A stretch of DNA of 64,000 bases from Eutreptiella sp. 'Long Island Sound 2002' (lineage: Eukaryota > Euglenozoa > Euglenophyceae > Eutreptiales > Eutreptiaceae), in contig OZ038382.1 of the NCBI GenBank assembly GCA_964036045.1, positions 41,432,090-41,496,089 of the forward strand, in the 5' to 3' direction. Below are positions 34,952 through 47,912 of this stretch, piece by piece. The notes beneath the pieces were generated by a model. The model worked only from the letters and a program-made list of their open reading frames with translations, was not told the origin of the DNA and made no database searches. Both the position numbers and the translations under genes were made by a program. Every line of letters starts with the position of its first letter. Position 1 is the first letter of the stretch.

Positions 34952-36205
34952 GTGTCGGCAAGTATCACCACACTCCATTATGAAAGCACCTGGCTCTCAC
35001 ACCAAGCCATACCATACCATGCCAAGCCAAGCCAGCCATGCCTTGGCTTGACGAGACGAGGCGAGCGAGCGCGCGCGCGCGGGGGTGGCGGGGGGTGCAA
35101 TGGCAGTGTGGGTGTGTGGTGGCAGTGGACCAGAGCGAAAACTTCAACGGGTAGGGCGAAAGGTGCCACTTTACGAAAGCACGCGTACAGCCTAGCCAAC
35201 CACCACGCAGCAACCTGAAAATCCAATAAATGTGGCGTACCAAAATGAAACTTCTTTGCAAAAATATGGAACATGCCCCTTCTAAATTGTCGCCTAATGC
35301 CTTCCCGGAACGCTGAAGGGGGAGCTGCAATAATTTGACAGAAAGTCCCGAATTCAATTTTGAGATATTGTGTCGGCAAGTATCACCGCACTTCATTATG
35401 AAAGCACCTGGCTCTCACACCAAGCCATACCATACCATGCCAAGCCAAGCCAGCCATGCCTTGGCTTGACGAGACGAGGCGAGCGAGGGCGCGCGCGCGG
35501 GGGTGGCGGTGGGTGCAATGGCAGTCTGGGTGTGTGGTGGCAGTGGACCAGAGCGAAAACTTCAACGGGTAGGGCGAAAGGTGCCACTTTACGAAAGCAC
35601 GCGTACAGCCTAGCCAACCACCACGCAGCAACCTGAAAATCCAATAAATGTGGCGTACCAAAATGAAACTTTTTTGCAAAAATATGGAACATGCCCCTTC
35701 TAAATTTTCTTCTAATCCCTTCCTGGAACGCTGAAGGGGGGGCTGCAAAAACTTGACAGAAAGTCCCGAATTCAATTTTGAGATATTGTGTCGGCAAGTA
35801 CCACCACACTTCATTATGAAAGCACCTGGCTCTCACACCAAGCCATACCATACCATGCCAAGCCAAGCCAGCCATGCCTTGGCTTGACGAGACGAGGCGA
35901 GCGAGCGCGCGCGCGCGGGGGTGGCGGGGGACGCAATGGCAGTGTGGGTGTGTGGTGACAGTGGACCAGAGCGAAAACTTCAACGGGTAGGGCGAAAGGT
36001 GCCACTTTACGAAAGCACGCGTACAGCCTAGCCAACCACCACGCAGCAACCTGAAAATCCAATAAATGTGGCGTACCAAAATGAAACTTTTTTGCAAAAA
36101 TATGGAACATGCCCCTTCTAAATTTTCTTCTAATGCCTTCCCGGAACACTGAAGGGGGAGCTGCAATAACTTGACAGAAAGTCCCGAATTCAATTTTGAG
36201 ATATT
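34952..36205 (+). repeat. Three-unit group (TTGTCGCC, GGCGGTGGG, GTACCACC)
   Basis: Unit 34952 has CACTCCATT, AAACTTCTTTGC, TTGTCGCC and AATAATTTGAC. Unit 35370 has CACCGCAC, GAGGGCGCGC, GGCGGTGGGTG and CAGTCTGGG. Unit 35788 has AGTACCACC, GGGGGACGCAATGG and GGTGACAGTGG. The same order of types is seen at 22417-23674. Confidence 0.82.
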
Positions 36206-39200
36206 GTGTCGGCAAGTATCACCACACTTCATTATGAAAGCACCTGGCTCTCACACCAAGCCATCACATACCATGCCAAGCCAAGCCAGCCATGCCTTGG
36301 CTTGACGAGACGAGGCGAGCGAGCGCGCGCGCGCGGGGGTGGCGGGGGGTGCAACGGCAGTGTGGGTGTGTGGTGGCAGTGGACCAGAGCGAAAACTTCA
36401 ACGGGTAGGGCGAAAGGTGCCACTTTACGAAAGCACGCGTACAGCCTAGCCAACCACCACGCAGCAACCTGAAAATCCAATAAATGTGGCGTACCAAAAT
36501 GAAACTTTTTTGCAAAAATATGGAACATGCCCCTTCTAAATTTTCTTCTAATGCCTTCCCGGAACGCTGAAGGGGGAGCTGCAATAACTTGACAGAAAGT
36601 CCCGAATTCAATTTTGAGATATTGTGTCGGCAAGTATGACCACACTTCATTATGAAAGCACCTGGCTCTCACACCAAGCCATACCATACCATGCCAAGCC
36701 AAGCCAGCCATGCCTTGGCTTGACGAGACGAGGCGAGCGAGCGCGCGCGCGCGGGGTTGGCGGGGGGTGCAATGGCAGTGTGGGTGTGTGGTGGCAGTGG
36801 ACCAGAGCGAAAACTTCAACGGGTAGGGCGAAAGGTGCCACTTTACGAAAGCACGCGTACAGCCTAGCCAACCACCACGCAGCAACCTGAAAATCCAATA
36901 AATGTGGCGTACCAAAATGAAACTTTTTTGCAAAAATATGGAACATGCCCCTTCTAAATTTTCTTCTAATGCCTTCCCGGAACGCTGAAGGGGAGGTGCA
37001 GTAACTTGACAGAAAGTCCCGAATTCAATTTTGAGATATTGTGTCGGCAAGTATCACCACACTTCATTATGAAAGCACCTGGCTCTCACACCAAGCCATA
37101 CCATACCATGCCAAGCCAAGCCAGCCATGCCTTGGCTTGACGAGACGAGGCGAGCGAGCGCGCGCGCGCGGGGGTGGCGGGGGTGCAATGGCAGTGTGGG
37201 TGTGTGGTGGCAGTGGACCAGAGCGAAAACTTCAACGGGTAGGGCGAAAGGTGCCACTTTACGAAAGCACGCGTACAGCCTAGCCAACCACCACGCAGCA
37301 ACCTGAAAATCCAATAAATGTGGCGTACCAAAATGAAACTTTTTTGCAAAAATATGGAACATGCCTCTTCTAAATTTTCTTCTAATGCCTTCCCGGAACG
37401 CTGAAGGGGGAGCTGCAATAACTTGACAGAAAGTCCCGAATTCAATTTTGAGATATTGTGTCGGCAAGTATCACCACACTTCATTATGAAAGCACCTGCC
37501 TCTCACACCAAGCCATACCATACCATGCCAAGCCAAGCCAGCCATGCCTTGGCTTGACGAGACGAGGCGAGGGAGCGCGCGCGCGCGGGGGTGGCGGGGG
37601 GTGCAATGGCAGTGTGGGTGTGTGGTGGCAGTGGACCAGAGCGAAAACTTCAACAGGTAGGGCGAAAGGTGCCACTTTACGAAAGCACGCGTACAGCCTA
37701 GCCAACCACCACGCAGCAACCTGAAAATCCAATAAATGTGGCGTACCAAAATGAAACTTTTTTGCAAAAATATGGAACATGCCCCTTCTAAATTTTCTTC
37801 TAATGCCTTCCCGGAACGCTGAGGGGGGAGCTGCAATAACTTGACAGAAAGTCCCGAATTCAATTTTGAGATATTGTGTCGGCAAGTATCACCACACTTC
37901 ATTATGAAAGCACCTGGCTCTCACACCAAGCCATACCATACCATGCCAAGCCAAGCCAGCCATGCCTTGGCTTGACGAGGCGAGGCGAGCGAGCGCGCGC
38001 GCGCGGGGGTGGCGGGGGGTGCAATGGCAGTGTGGGTGTGTGGTGGCAGTGGACCAGAGCGAAAACTTCAACGGGTAGGGCGAAAGGTGCCACTTTACGA
38101 AAGCACGCGTACAGCCTAGCCAACCACCACGCAGCAACCTGAAAATCCAATAAATGTGGCGTACCAAAATGAAACTTTTTTGCAAAAATATGGAACATGC
38201 CCCTTCTACATTTTCTTCTAATGCCTTCCCGGAACGCTGAAGGGGGAGCTGCAATAACTTGACAGAAAGTCCCGAATTCAATTTTGAGATATTGTGTCGG
38301 CAAGTATCACCACACTTCATTATGAAAGCACCTGGCTCTCACACCAAGCCATACCATACCATGCCAAGCCAAGCCAGCCATGCCTTGGCTTGACGAGACG
38401 AGGCGAGCGAGCGCGCGCGCGCGGGGGTGGCGGGGGTTGCAATGGCAGTGTGGGTGTGTGGTGGCAGTGGACCAGAGCGAAAACTTCAACGGGTAGGGCG
38501 AAAGGTGCCACTTTACGAAAGCACGCGTACAGCCTAGCCAACCACCACGCAGCAACCTGAAAATCCAATAAATGTGGCGTACCAAAATGAAACTTTTTTG
38601 CAAAAATATGGAACATGCCCCTTCTAAATTTTCTTCTAATGCCTTCCCGGAACGCTGAAGGGGGAGCTGCAATAACTTGACAGAAAGTCCCGAATTCAAT
38701 TTTGAGATATTGTGTCGGCAAGTATCACCACACTTCATTATGAAAGCACCTGGCTCTCACACCAAGCCATACCATACCATGCCAAGCCAAGCCAGCCATG
38801 CCTTGGCTTGACGAGACGAGGCGAGCGAGCGCGCGCGCGCGGGGGTGGCGGGGGGTGCCATGGCAGTGTGGGTGTGTGGTGGCAGTGGACCAGAGCGAAA
38901 ACTTCAACGGGTAGGGCGAAAGGTGCCACTTTACGAAAGCACGCGTACAGCCTAGCCTACCACCACGCAGCAACCTGAAAATCCAATAAATGTGGCGTAC
39001 CAAAATGAAACTTTTTTGCAAAAATATGGAACATGCCCCTTCTAAATTTTCTTCTAATGCCTTCCCGGAACGCTGCAGGGGGAGCTGCAATAACTTGACA
39101 GAAAGTCCCGAATTCAATTTTGAGATATTGTGTGGGCAAGTATCACCACACTTCATTATGAAAGCACCTGGCTCTCACACCAAGCCATACCATACCATGC

Positions 39201-39965
39201 CAAGCCAAGCCAGCCATGCCTTGGCTTGACGAGACGAGGCGGGCGAGCGCGCGCGCGCGGGGGTGGCGGGGGGTGCAATGGCAGTGTGGGTGTGTGGTGG
39301 CAGTGGACCAGAGCGAAAACTTCAACGGGTAGGGCGAAAGGTGCCACTTTACGAAAGCACGCGTACAGCCTAGCCAACCACCACGCAGCAACCTGAAAAT
39401 CCAATAAATGTGGCGTACCAAAATGAAACTTTTTTGCAAAAATATGGAACATGCCCCTTCTAAATTTTCTTCTAATGCCTTCCCGGAACGCTGAAGGGGG
39501 AGCTGCAATAACTTGACAGAAAGTCCCGAATTCAATTTTGAGATATTGTGTCGGCAAGTATCACCACACTTCATTATGAAAGCACCTGGCTCTCACACCA
39601 AGCCATACCATACCATGCCAAGCCAAGCCAGCCATGCCTTGGCTTGACGAGACGAGGCGAGCGAGCGCGCGCGCGCGGGGGTGGCGGGGGGTGCAATGGC
39701 AGTGTGGGTGTGTGGTGGCAGTGGACCAGAGCGAAAACTTCAACGGGTAGGGCGAAAGGTGCCACTTTACGAAAGCACGCGTACAGCCTAGCCAACCACC
39801 ACGCAGCAACCTGAAAATCCAATAAATGTGGCGTACCAAAATGAAACTTTTTTGCAAAAATATGGAACATGCCCCTTCTACATTTTCTTCTAATGCCTTC
39901 CCGGAACGCTGAAGGGGGAGCTGCAATAACTTGACAGAAAGTCCCGAATTCAATTTTGAGATATT
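36206..39965 (+). repeat. Nine near-consensus monomers
   Basis: Units start at 36206, 36624, 37041, 37458, 37876, 38294, 38712, 39130 and 39548. Private changes are few: CCATCACATACC (36206), AGTATGACC (36624), 1-bp deletions before and within unit 37041 (GAAGGGGAGGTGC, GGCGGGGGTGCAA), ACCTGCCTC and GAGGGAGCG (37458), GACGAGGCGAGG (37876), GGTGCCATGGCAG (38712) and GTGTGGGCAAG (39130). Units 37876 and 39548 share TTCTACATTTTC, 1672 bp apart. No other element is visible. Confidence 0.93.
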
Positions 39966-41646
39966 GTGTCGGCAAGTATCACCACACTTCATTATGAAAG
40001 CACCTGGCTCTCACACCAAGCCATACCATACAGTGCCAAGCCAAGCCAGCCATGCCTTGGCTTGACGAGACGAGGCGAGCGAGCGAGCGCGCGCGCGCGG
40101 GGGTGGCGGGGGGTGCAATGGCAGTGTGGGTGTGTGGTGGCAGTGGACCAGAGCGAAAACTTCAACGGGTAGGGCGAAAGGTGCCACTTTACGAAAGCAC
40201 GCGTACAGCCTAGCCAACCACCACGCAGCAACCTGAAAATCCAATAAATGTGGCGTACCAAAATGAAACGTTTTTGCAAAAATATGGAACATGCCCCTTC
40301 TAAATTTTCTTCTAATGCCTTCCCGGAACGCTGAAGGGGGAGCTGCAATAACTTGACAGAAAGTCCCGAATTCAATTTTGAGATATTGTGTCGGCAAGTA
40401 TCACCACACTTCATTATGAAAGCACCTGGCTCTCACACCAAGCCATACCATACCATGCCAAGCCAAGCCAGCCATGCCTTGGCTTGACGAGACGAGGCGA
40501 GCGAGCGCGCGCGCGCTGGGGTGGCGGGGGGTGCAATGGCAGTGTGGGTGTGTGGTGGCAGTGGACCAGAGCGAAAACTTCAACGGGTAGGGCGAAAGGT
40601 GCCACTTTACGAAAGCACGCGTACAGTACAGCCTAGCCAACCACCACGCAGCAACCTGAAAATCCAATAAATGTGGCGTACCAAAATGAAACTTTTTTGG
40701 GGAAATATGGAACATGCCCCTTCTAAATTTTCTTCTAATGCCTTCCCGGAACGCTGAAGGGGGAGGTGCAATAACTTGACAGACAGTCCCGAATTCAATT
40801 TTGAGATATTGTGTCGGCAAGTATCACCACACTTCATTATGAAAGCACCTGGCTCTCACACCAAGCCATACCATACCATGCCAAGCCAAGCCAGCCATGC
40901 CTTGGCTTGACGAGACGAGGCGAGCGAGCGCGCGCGCGCGGGGGTGGCGGGGGGTGCAATGGCAGTGTGGGTGTGTTGTGGCAGTGGACCAGAGCGAAAA
41001 CTTCAACGGGTAGGGCGAAAGGTGCCACTTTACGAAAGCACGCGTACAGCCTAGCCAACCACCACGCAGCAACCTGAAAATCCAATAAATGTGGCGTACC
41101 AAAATGAAACTTTTTTGCAAAAATATGGAACATGCCCCTTCTAAATTTTCTTCTAATGCCTTCCCGGAACGCTGAAGGGGGAGCTGCAATAACTTGACAG
41201 AAAGTCCCGAATTCAATTTTGAGATATTGTGTCGGCAAGTATCACCACACTTCATTATGAAAGCACCTGGCTCTCACACCAAGCCATACGATACCATGCC
41301 AAGCCAAGCCAGCCATGCCTTGGCTTGACGAGACGAGGCGAGCGAGCGCGCGCGCGCGGGGGTGGCGGGGGGTGCAATGGCAGTGTGGGTGTGTGCTGGC
41401 AGTGGACCAGAGCGAAAACTTCAACGGGTAGGGCGAAAGGTGCCACTTTACGAAAGCACGCGTACAGCCTAGCCAACCACCACGCAGCAACGTGAAAATC
41501 CAATAAATGTGGCGTACCAAAATGAAACTTTTTTGCAAAAATATGGAACATGCCCCTTCTAAATTTTCTTCTAATGCCTTCCCGGAACGCTGAAGGGGGA
41601 GCTGCAGTAACTTGACAGAAAGTCCCGAATTCAATTTTGAGATATT
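39966..41646 (+). repeat. Four-unit higher-order module (1681 bp), copy 1
   Basis: Unit 1 (39966) has the extra GAGC step and AAACGTTTTTGC. Unit 2 (40388) has the 5-bp duplication giving GTACAGTACAGCC, plus TTTTTTGGGGAAATATGG. Unit 3 (40811) is near consensus. Unit 4 (41229) has CAACGTGAAAATCC and GCAGTAAC. The same order and exact length recur at 47913 and 52520. Confidence 0.88.
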
Positions 41647-44030
41647 GTGTCGGCAAGTATCACCACACTTCATTATGAAAGCACCTGGCTCTCACACCAA
41701 GCCATACCATACCATGCCAAGCCAAGCCAGCCATGCCTTGGCTTGATGAGACGAGGCGAGCGAGCGCGCGCGCGCGGGGGTGGCGGGGGGTGCAATGGCA
41801 GTGTGGGTGTGTGGTGGCAGTGGACCAGAGCGAAAACTTCAACGGGTAGGGCGAAAGGTGCCACTTTACGAAAGCACGCGTACAGCCTAGCCAACCACCA
41901 CGCAGCAACCTGAAAATCCAATAAATGTGGCGTACCAAAATGAAACTTTTTTGCAAAAATATGGAACATGCCCCTTCTAAATTTTCTTCTAATGCCTTCC
42001 CGGAACGCTGAAGGGGGAGCTGCAATAACTTGACAGAAAGTCCCGAATTCAATTTTGAGATATTGTGTCGGCAAGTATCACCACACTTCATTATGAAAGC
42101 ACCTGGCTCTCACACCAAGCCATACCATACCATGCCAAGCCAAGCCGGCCATGCCTTGGCTTGACGAGACGAGGCGAGCGAGCGCGCGCGCACGGGGGTG
42201 GCGGGGGGTGCAATGGCAGTGTGGGTGTGTGGTGGCAGTGGACCAGAGCGAAAACTTCAACGGGTAGGGCGAAAGGTGCCACTTTACGAAAGCACGCGTA
42301 CAGCCTAGCCAACCACCACGCAGCAACCTGAAAATCCAATAAATGTGGCGTACCAAAATGAAACTTTTTTGCAAAAATATGGAACATGCCCCTTCTAAAT
42401 TTTCTTCTAATGCCTTCCCGGAACGCTGAAGGGGGAGCTGCAATAACTTGACAGAAAGTCCCGAATTCAATTTTGAGATATTGTGTCGGCAAGTATCACC
42501 ACACTTCATTATGAAAGCACCTGGCTCTCACACCAAGCCATACCATACCATGCCAAGCCAAGCCAGCCATGCCTTGGCTTGACGAGACGAGGCGAGCGAG
42601 CGCGCGCGCGCGGGGGTGGCGGGGGGTGCAATGGCAGTGTGGGTGTGTGGTGGCAGTGGACCAGAGCGAAAACCTCAACGGGTAGGGCGAAAGGTGCCAC
42701 TTTACGAAAGCACGCGTACAGCCTAGCCAACCACCACGCAGCAACCTGAAAATCCAATAAATGTGGCGTACCAAAATGAAACTTTTTTGCAAAAATATGG
42801 AACATGCCCCTTCTAAATTTTCTTCTAATGCCTTCCCGGAACGCTGAAGGGGAAGCTGCAATAACTTGACAGAAAGTCCCGAATTCAATTTTGAGATATT
42901 GTGTCGGCAAGTATCACCACACTTCATTATCAAAGCACCTGGCTCTCACACCAAGCCATACCATACCATGCCAAGCCAAGCCAGCCATGCCTTGGCTTGA
43001 CGAGACGAGGCGAGCGAGCGCGCGCGCGGGGGGGTGGCGGGGGGTGCAATGGCAGTGTGGGTGTGTGGTGGCAGTGGACCAGAGCGAAAACTTCAACGGG
43101 TAGGGCGAAAGGTGCCACTTTACGAAAGCACGCGTACAGCCTAGCCAACCACCACGCAGCAACGTGAAAATCCAATAAATGTGGCGTACCAAAATGAAAC
43201 TTTTTTGCAAAAATATGGAACATGCCCCTTCTAAATTTTCTTCTAATGCCTTCCCGGAACGCTGAAGGGGGAGCTGCAGTAACTTGACAGAAAGTCCCGA
43301 ATTCAATTTTGAGATATTGTGTCGGCAAGTATCACCACACTTCATTATGAAAGCACCTGGCTCTCACACCAAGCCATACCATACCATGCCAAGCCAAGCC
43401 AGCCATGCCTTGGCTTGGCGAGACGAGGCGAGCGAGCGCGCGCGCGCGGGGGTGGCGGTGGGTGCAATGGCAGTGTGGGTGTGTGGTGGCAGTGGACCAG
43501 AGCGAAAACTTCAACGGGTAGGGCGAAAGGTGCCACTTTACGAAAGCACGCGTACAGCCTAGCCAACCACCACGCAGCAACCTGAAAATCCAATAAATGT
43601 GGCGTACCAAAATGAAACTTTTTTGCAAAAATATGGAACATGCCCCTTCTAAATTTTCTTCTAATGCCTTCCCGGAACGCTGAAGGGGGAGCTGCAATAC
43701 CTTGACAGAAAGTCCCGAATTCAATTTTGAGATATTGTGTCGGCAAGTATCACCACACTTCATTATGAAAGCACCTGGCTCTCACACCAAGCCATACCAT
43801 ACCATGCCAAGCCAAGCCAGCCATGCCTTGGCTTGACGAGACGAGGCGAGCGAGCGCGCGCGCGCGGGGGTGGCGGGGGGTGCAATGGCAGTGTGGGTGT
43901 GTGGTGGCAGTGGACCAGAGCGAAAACTTCAACGGGTAGGGCGAAAGGTGCCACTTTACGAAAGCACGCGTACAGCCTAGCCAACCACCACGCAGCAACC
44001 TGAAAATCCAATAAATGTGGCGTACCAAAA
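41647..44030 (+). repeat. Near-consensus monomers between higher-order modules
   Basis: Units start at 41647, 42065, 42483, 42901 and 43319, and the first part of 43737 is included. Unit 42901 carries CAACGTGAAAATCC and GCAGTAAC, matching unit 41229 exactly four units away. Unit 42065 has GCGCGCACGGGGG. Unit 43319 has GGCTTGGCGAG, GGCGGTGGGTG and AATACCTTGAC. Nothing else is present. Confidence 0.92.
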
Positions 44031-45700
44031 TGAAGCTTTTTTGCAAAAATTTGGAACATGCCCCTTCTAAATTTTCTTCTAATGCCTTCCCGGAACGCTG
44101 AAGGGGGAGCTGCAATAACTTGACAGAAAGTCCCGAATTCAATTTTGAGATATTGTGTCGGCAAGTATCACCACACTTCATTATGAAAGCACCTGGCTCT
44201 CACACCAAGCCATACCATACCATGCCAAGCCAAGCCAGCCATGCCTTGGCTTGACGAGACGAGGCGAGCGAGCGCGCGCGCGCGGGGGTGGCGGGGGCTG
44301 CGATGGCAGTGTGGGTGTGTGGTGGCAGTGGACCAGAGCGAAAACTTCAACGGGTAGGGCGAAAGGTGCCACTTTACGAAAGCACGCGTACAGCCTAGCA
44401 AACCACCACGCAGCAACCTGAAAATCCAATAAATGTGGCGTACCAAAATGAAACTTTTTTGCAAAAATATGGAACATGCCCCTTCTGAATTTTCTTCTAA
44501 TGCCTTCCCGGAACGCTGAACGGGGAGCTGCAATAACTTGACAGAAAGTCCCGAATTCAATTTTGAGATATTGTGTCGGCAAGTATCACCACACTTCATT
44601 ATGAAAGCACCTGGCTCTCACACCAAGCCATACCATACCATGCCAAGCCAAGCCAGCCATGCCTTGGCTTGACGAGACGAGGCGAGCGAGCGCGCGCGCG
44701 CGGGGGTGGCGGGGGGTGCAATGGCAGTGTGGGTGTGTGGTGGCAGTGGACCAGAGCGAAAACTTCAACGGGTAGGGCGAAAGGTGCCACTTTACGAAAG
44801 CACGCGTACAGCCTAGCCAACCACCACGCAGCAACCTGAAAATCCAATAAATGTGGCGTACCAAAATGAAACTTTTTTGCAAAAATATGGAACATGCCCC
44901 TTCTAAATTTTCTTCTAATGCCTTCCCGGAACGCTGAAGGGGGAGCTGCAATAACTTGACAGAAAGTCCCGAATTCAATTTTGAGATATTGTGTCGGCAA
45001 GTATCACCACACTTCATTATGAAAGCACCTGGCTCTCACACCAAGCCATACCATACCATGCCAAGCCAAGCCAGCCATGCCTTGGCTTGACGAGACGAGG
45101 CGAGCGAGCGCGCGCGCGCGGGGGTGGCGGGGGTTGCAATGGCAGTGTGGGTGTGTGGTGGCAGTGGACCAGAGCGAAAACTTCAACGGGTAGGGCGAAA
45201 GGTGCCACTTTACGAAAGCACGCGTACAGCCTAGCCAACCACCACGCAGCAACCTGAAAATCCAATAAATGTGGCGTACCAAAATGAAACTTTTTTGCAA
45301 AAATATGGAACATGCCCCTTCTAAATTTTCTTCTAATGCCTTCCCGGAACGCTGGAGGGGGAGCTGCAATAACTTGACAGAAAGTCCCGAATTCAATTTT
45401 GAGATATTGTGTCGGCAAGTATCACCACACTTCATTATGAAAGCACCTGGCTCTCACACCAAGCCATACCATACCATGCCAAGCCAAGCCAGCCATGCCT
45501 TGGCTTGACGAGACGAGGCGAGCGAGCGCGCGCGCGGGGGTGGCGGGGGGTGCAATGGCAGTGTGGGTGTGTGGTGGCAGTGGACCAGAGCGAAAACTTC
45601 AACGGGTAGGGCGAAAGGTGCCACTTTACGAAAGCACGCGTACAGCCTAGCCAACCACCACGCAGCAACCTGAAAATCCAATAAATGTGGCGTACCAAAA
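44031..45700 (+). repeat. Four-unit tandem duplication (1670 bp), copy 1
   Basis: Markers: TGAAGCTTTTTTGC with AAATTTGGAAC (44031); GGGGCTGCGATGG, AGCAAACCACC, TTCTGAATTTT and GAACGGGG in unit 44155; GGGTTGCAATGG and GCTGGAGGGGG in unit 44991; a 2-bp shorter CG tract in unit 45409. All recur 1670 bp downstream. The start given is the first diagnostic marker; the true breakpoint lies between the CG tract and this point. Confidence 0.9.
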
Positions 45701-47370
45701 TGAAGCTTTTTTGCAAAAATTTGGAACATGCCCCTTCTAAATTTTCTTCTAATGCCTTCCCGGAACGCTGAAGGGGGAGCTGCAATAACTTGACAGAAAG
45801 TCCCGAATTCAATTTTGAGATATTGTGTCGGCAAGTATCACCACACTTCATTATGAAAGCACCTGGCTCTCACACCAAGCCATACCATACCATGCCAAGC
45901 CAAGCCAGCCATGCCTTGGCTTGACGAGACGAGGCGAGCGAGCGCGCGCGCGCGGGGGTGGCGGGGGCTGCGATGGCAGTGTGGGTGTGTGGTGGCAGTG
46001 GACCAGAGCGAAAACTTCAACGGGTAGGGCGAAAGGTGCCACTTTACGAAAGCACGCGTACAGCCTAGCAAACCACCACGCAGCAACCTGAAAATCCAAT
46101 AAATGTGGCGTACCAAAATGAAACTTTTTTGCAAAAATATGGAACATGCCCCTTCTGAATTTTCTTCTAATGCCTTCCCGGAACGCTGAACGGGGAGCTG
46201 CAATAACTTGACAGAAAGTCCCGAATTCAATTTTGAGATATTGTGTCGGCAAGTATCACCACACTTCATTCCGAAAGCACCTGGCTCTCACACCAAGCCA
46301 TACCATACCATGCCAAGCCAAGCCAGCCATGCCTTGGCTTGACGAGACGAGGCGAGCGAGCGCGCGCGCGCGGGGGTGGCGGGGGGTGCAATGGCAGTGT
46401 GGGTGTGTGGTGGCAGTGGACCAGAGCGAAAACTTCAACGGGTAGGGCGAAAGGTGCCACTTTACGAAAGCACGCGTACAGCCTAGCCAACCACCACGCA
46501 GCAACCTGAAAATCCAATAAATGTGGCGTACCAAAATGAAACTTTTTTGCAAAAATATGGAACATGCCCCTTCTAAATTTTCTTCTAATGCCTTCCCGGA
46601 ACGCTGAAGGGGGAGCTGCAATAACTTGACAGAAAGTCCCGAATTCAATTTTGAGATATTGTGTCGGCAAGTATCACCACACTTCATTATGAAAGCACCT
46701 GGCTCTCACACCAAGCCATACCATACCATGCCAAGCCAAGCCAGCCATGCCTTGGCTTGACGAGACGAGGCGAGCGAGCGCGCGCGCGCGGGGGTGGCGG
46801 GGGTTGCAATGGCAGTGTGGGTGTGTGGTGGCAGTGGACCAGAGCGAAAACTTCAACGGGTAGGGCGAAAGGTGCCACTTTACGAAAGCACGCGTACAGC
46901 CTAGCCAACCACCACGCAGCAACCTGAAAATCCAATAAATGTGGCGTACCAAAATGAAACTTTTTTGCAAAAATATGGAACATGCCCCTTCTAAATTTTC
47001 TTCTAATGCCTTCCCGGAACGCTGGAGGGGGAGCTGCAATAACTTGACAGAAAGTCCCGAATTCAATTTTGAGATATTGTGTCGGCAAGTATCACCACAC
47101 TTCATTATGAAAGCACCTGGCTCTCACACCAAGCCATACCATACCATGCCAAGCCAAGCCAGCCATGCCTTGGCTTGACGAGACGAGGCGAGCGAGCGCG
47201 CGCGCGGGGGTGGCGGGGGGTGCAATGGCAGTGTGGGTGTGTGGTGGCAGTGGACCAGAGCGAAAACTTCAACGGGTAGGGCGAAAGGTGCCACTTTACG
47301 AAAGCACGCGTACAGCCTAGCCAACCACCACGCAGCAACCTGAAAATCCAATAAATGTGGCGTACCAAAA
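45701..47370 (+). repeat. Four-unit tandem duplication (1670 bp), copy 2
   Basis: This copy carries every marker of copy 1 in the same order (45703, 45825, 46661, 47079). The only difference I noticed is CATTCCGAAAG at 46266-46276, against CATTATGAAAG in copy 1. Near-identity implies a recent duplication. After 47370 the sequence no longer matches the copy-1 start, because unit 47079 has normal GAAACTT. Confidence 0.9.
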
Positions 47371-47912
47371 TGAAACTTTTTTGCAGAAATATGGAACATG
47401 CCCCTTCTAAATTTTCTTCTAATGCCTTCCCGGAACGCTGAAGGGGGAGCTGCAATAACTTGACAGAAAGTCCCGAATTCAATTTTGAGATATTGTGTCG
47501 GCAAGTATCACCACACTTCATTATGAAAGCACCTGGCTCTCACACCAAGCCATACCATACCATGCCAAGCCAAGCCAGCCATGCCTTGGCTTGACGAGAC
47601 GAGGCGAGCGAGCGCGCGCGCGCGGGGGTGGCGGGGGGTGCAATGGCAGTGTGGGTGTGTGGTGGCAGTGGACCAGAGCGAAAACTTCAACGGGTAGGGC
47701 GAAAGGTGCCACTTTACGAAAGCACGCGTACAGCCTAGCCAACCACCACGCAGCAACCTGAAAATCCAATAAATGTGGCGTACCAAAATGAAACTTTTTT
47801 GCAAAAATATGGAACATGCCCCTTCTAAATTTTCTTCTAATGCCTCCCCGGAACGCTGAAGGGGGAGCTGCAATAACTTGACAGAAAGTCCCGAATTCAA
47901 CTTTGAGATATT
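47371..47912 (+). repeat. End of unit 47079 and unit 47495
   Basis: The end of unit 47079 has GCAGAAATATGG. Unit 47495 has GCCTCCCCGG (shared with the distant unit 60054) and TTCAACTTTGAG. There is nothing besides satellite. Confidence 0.9.
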
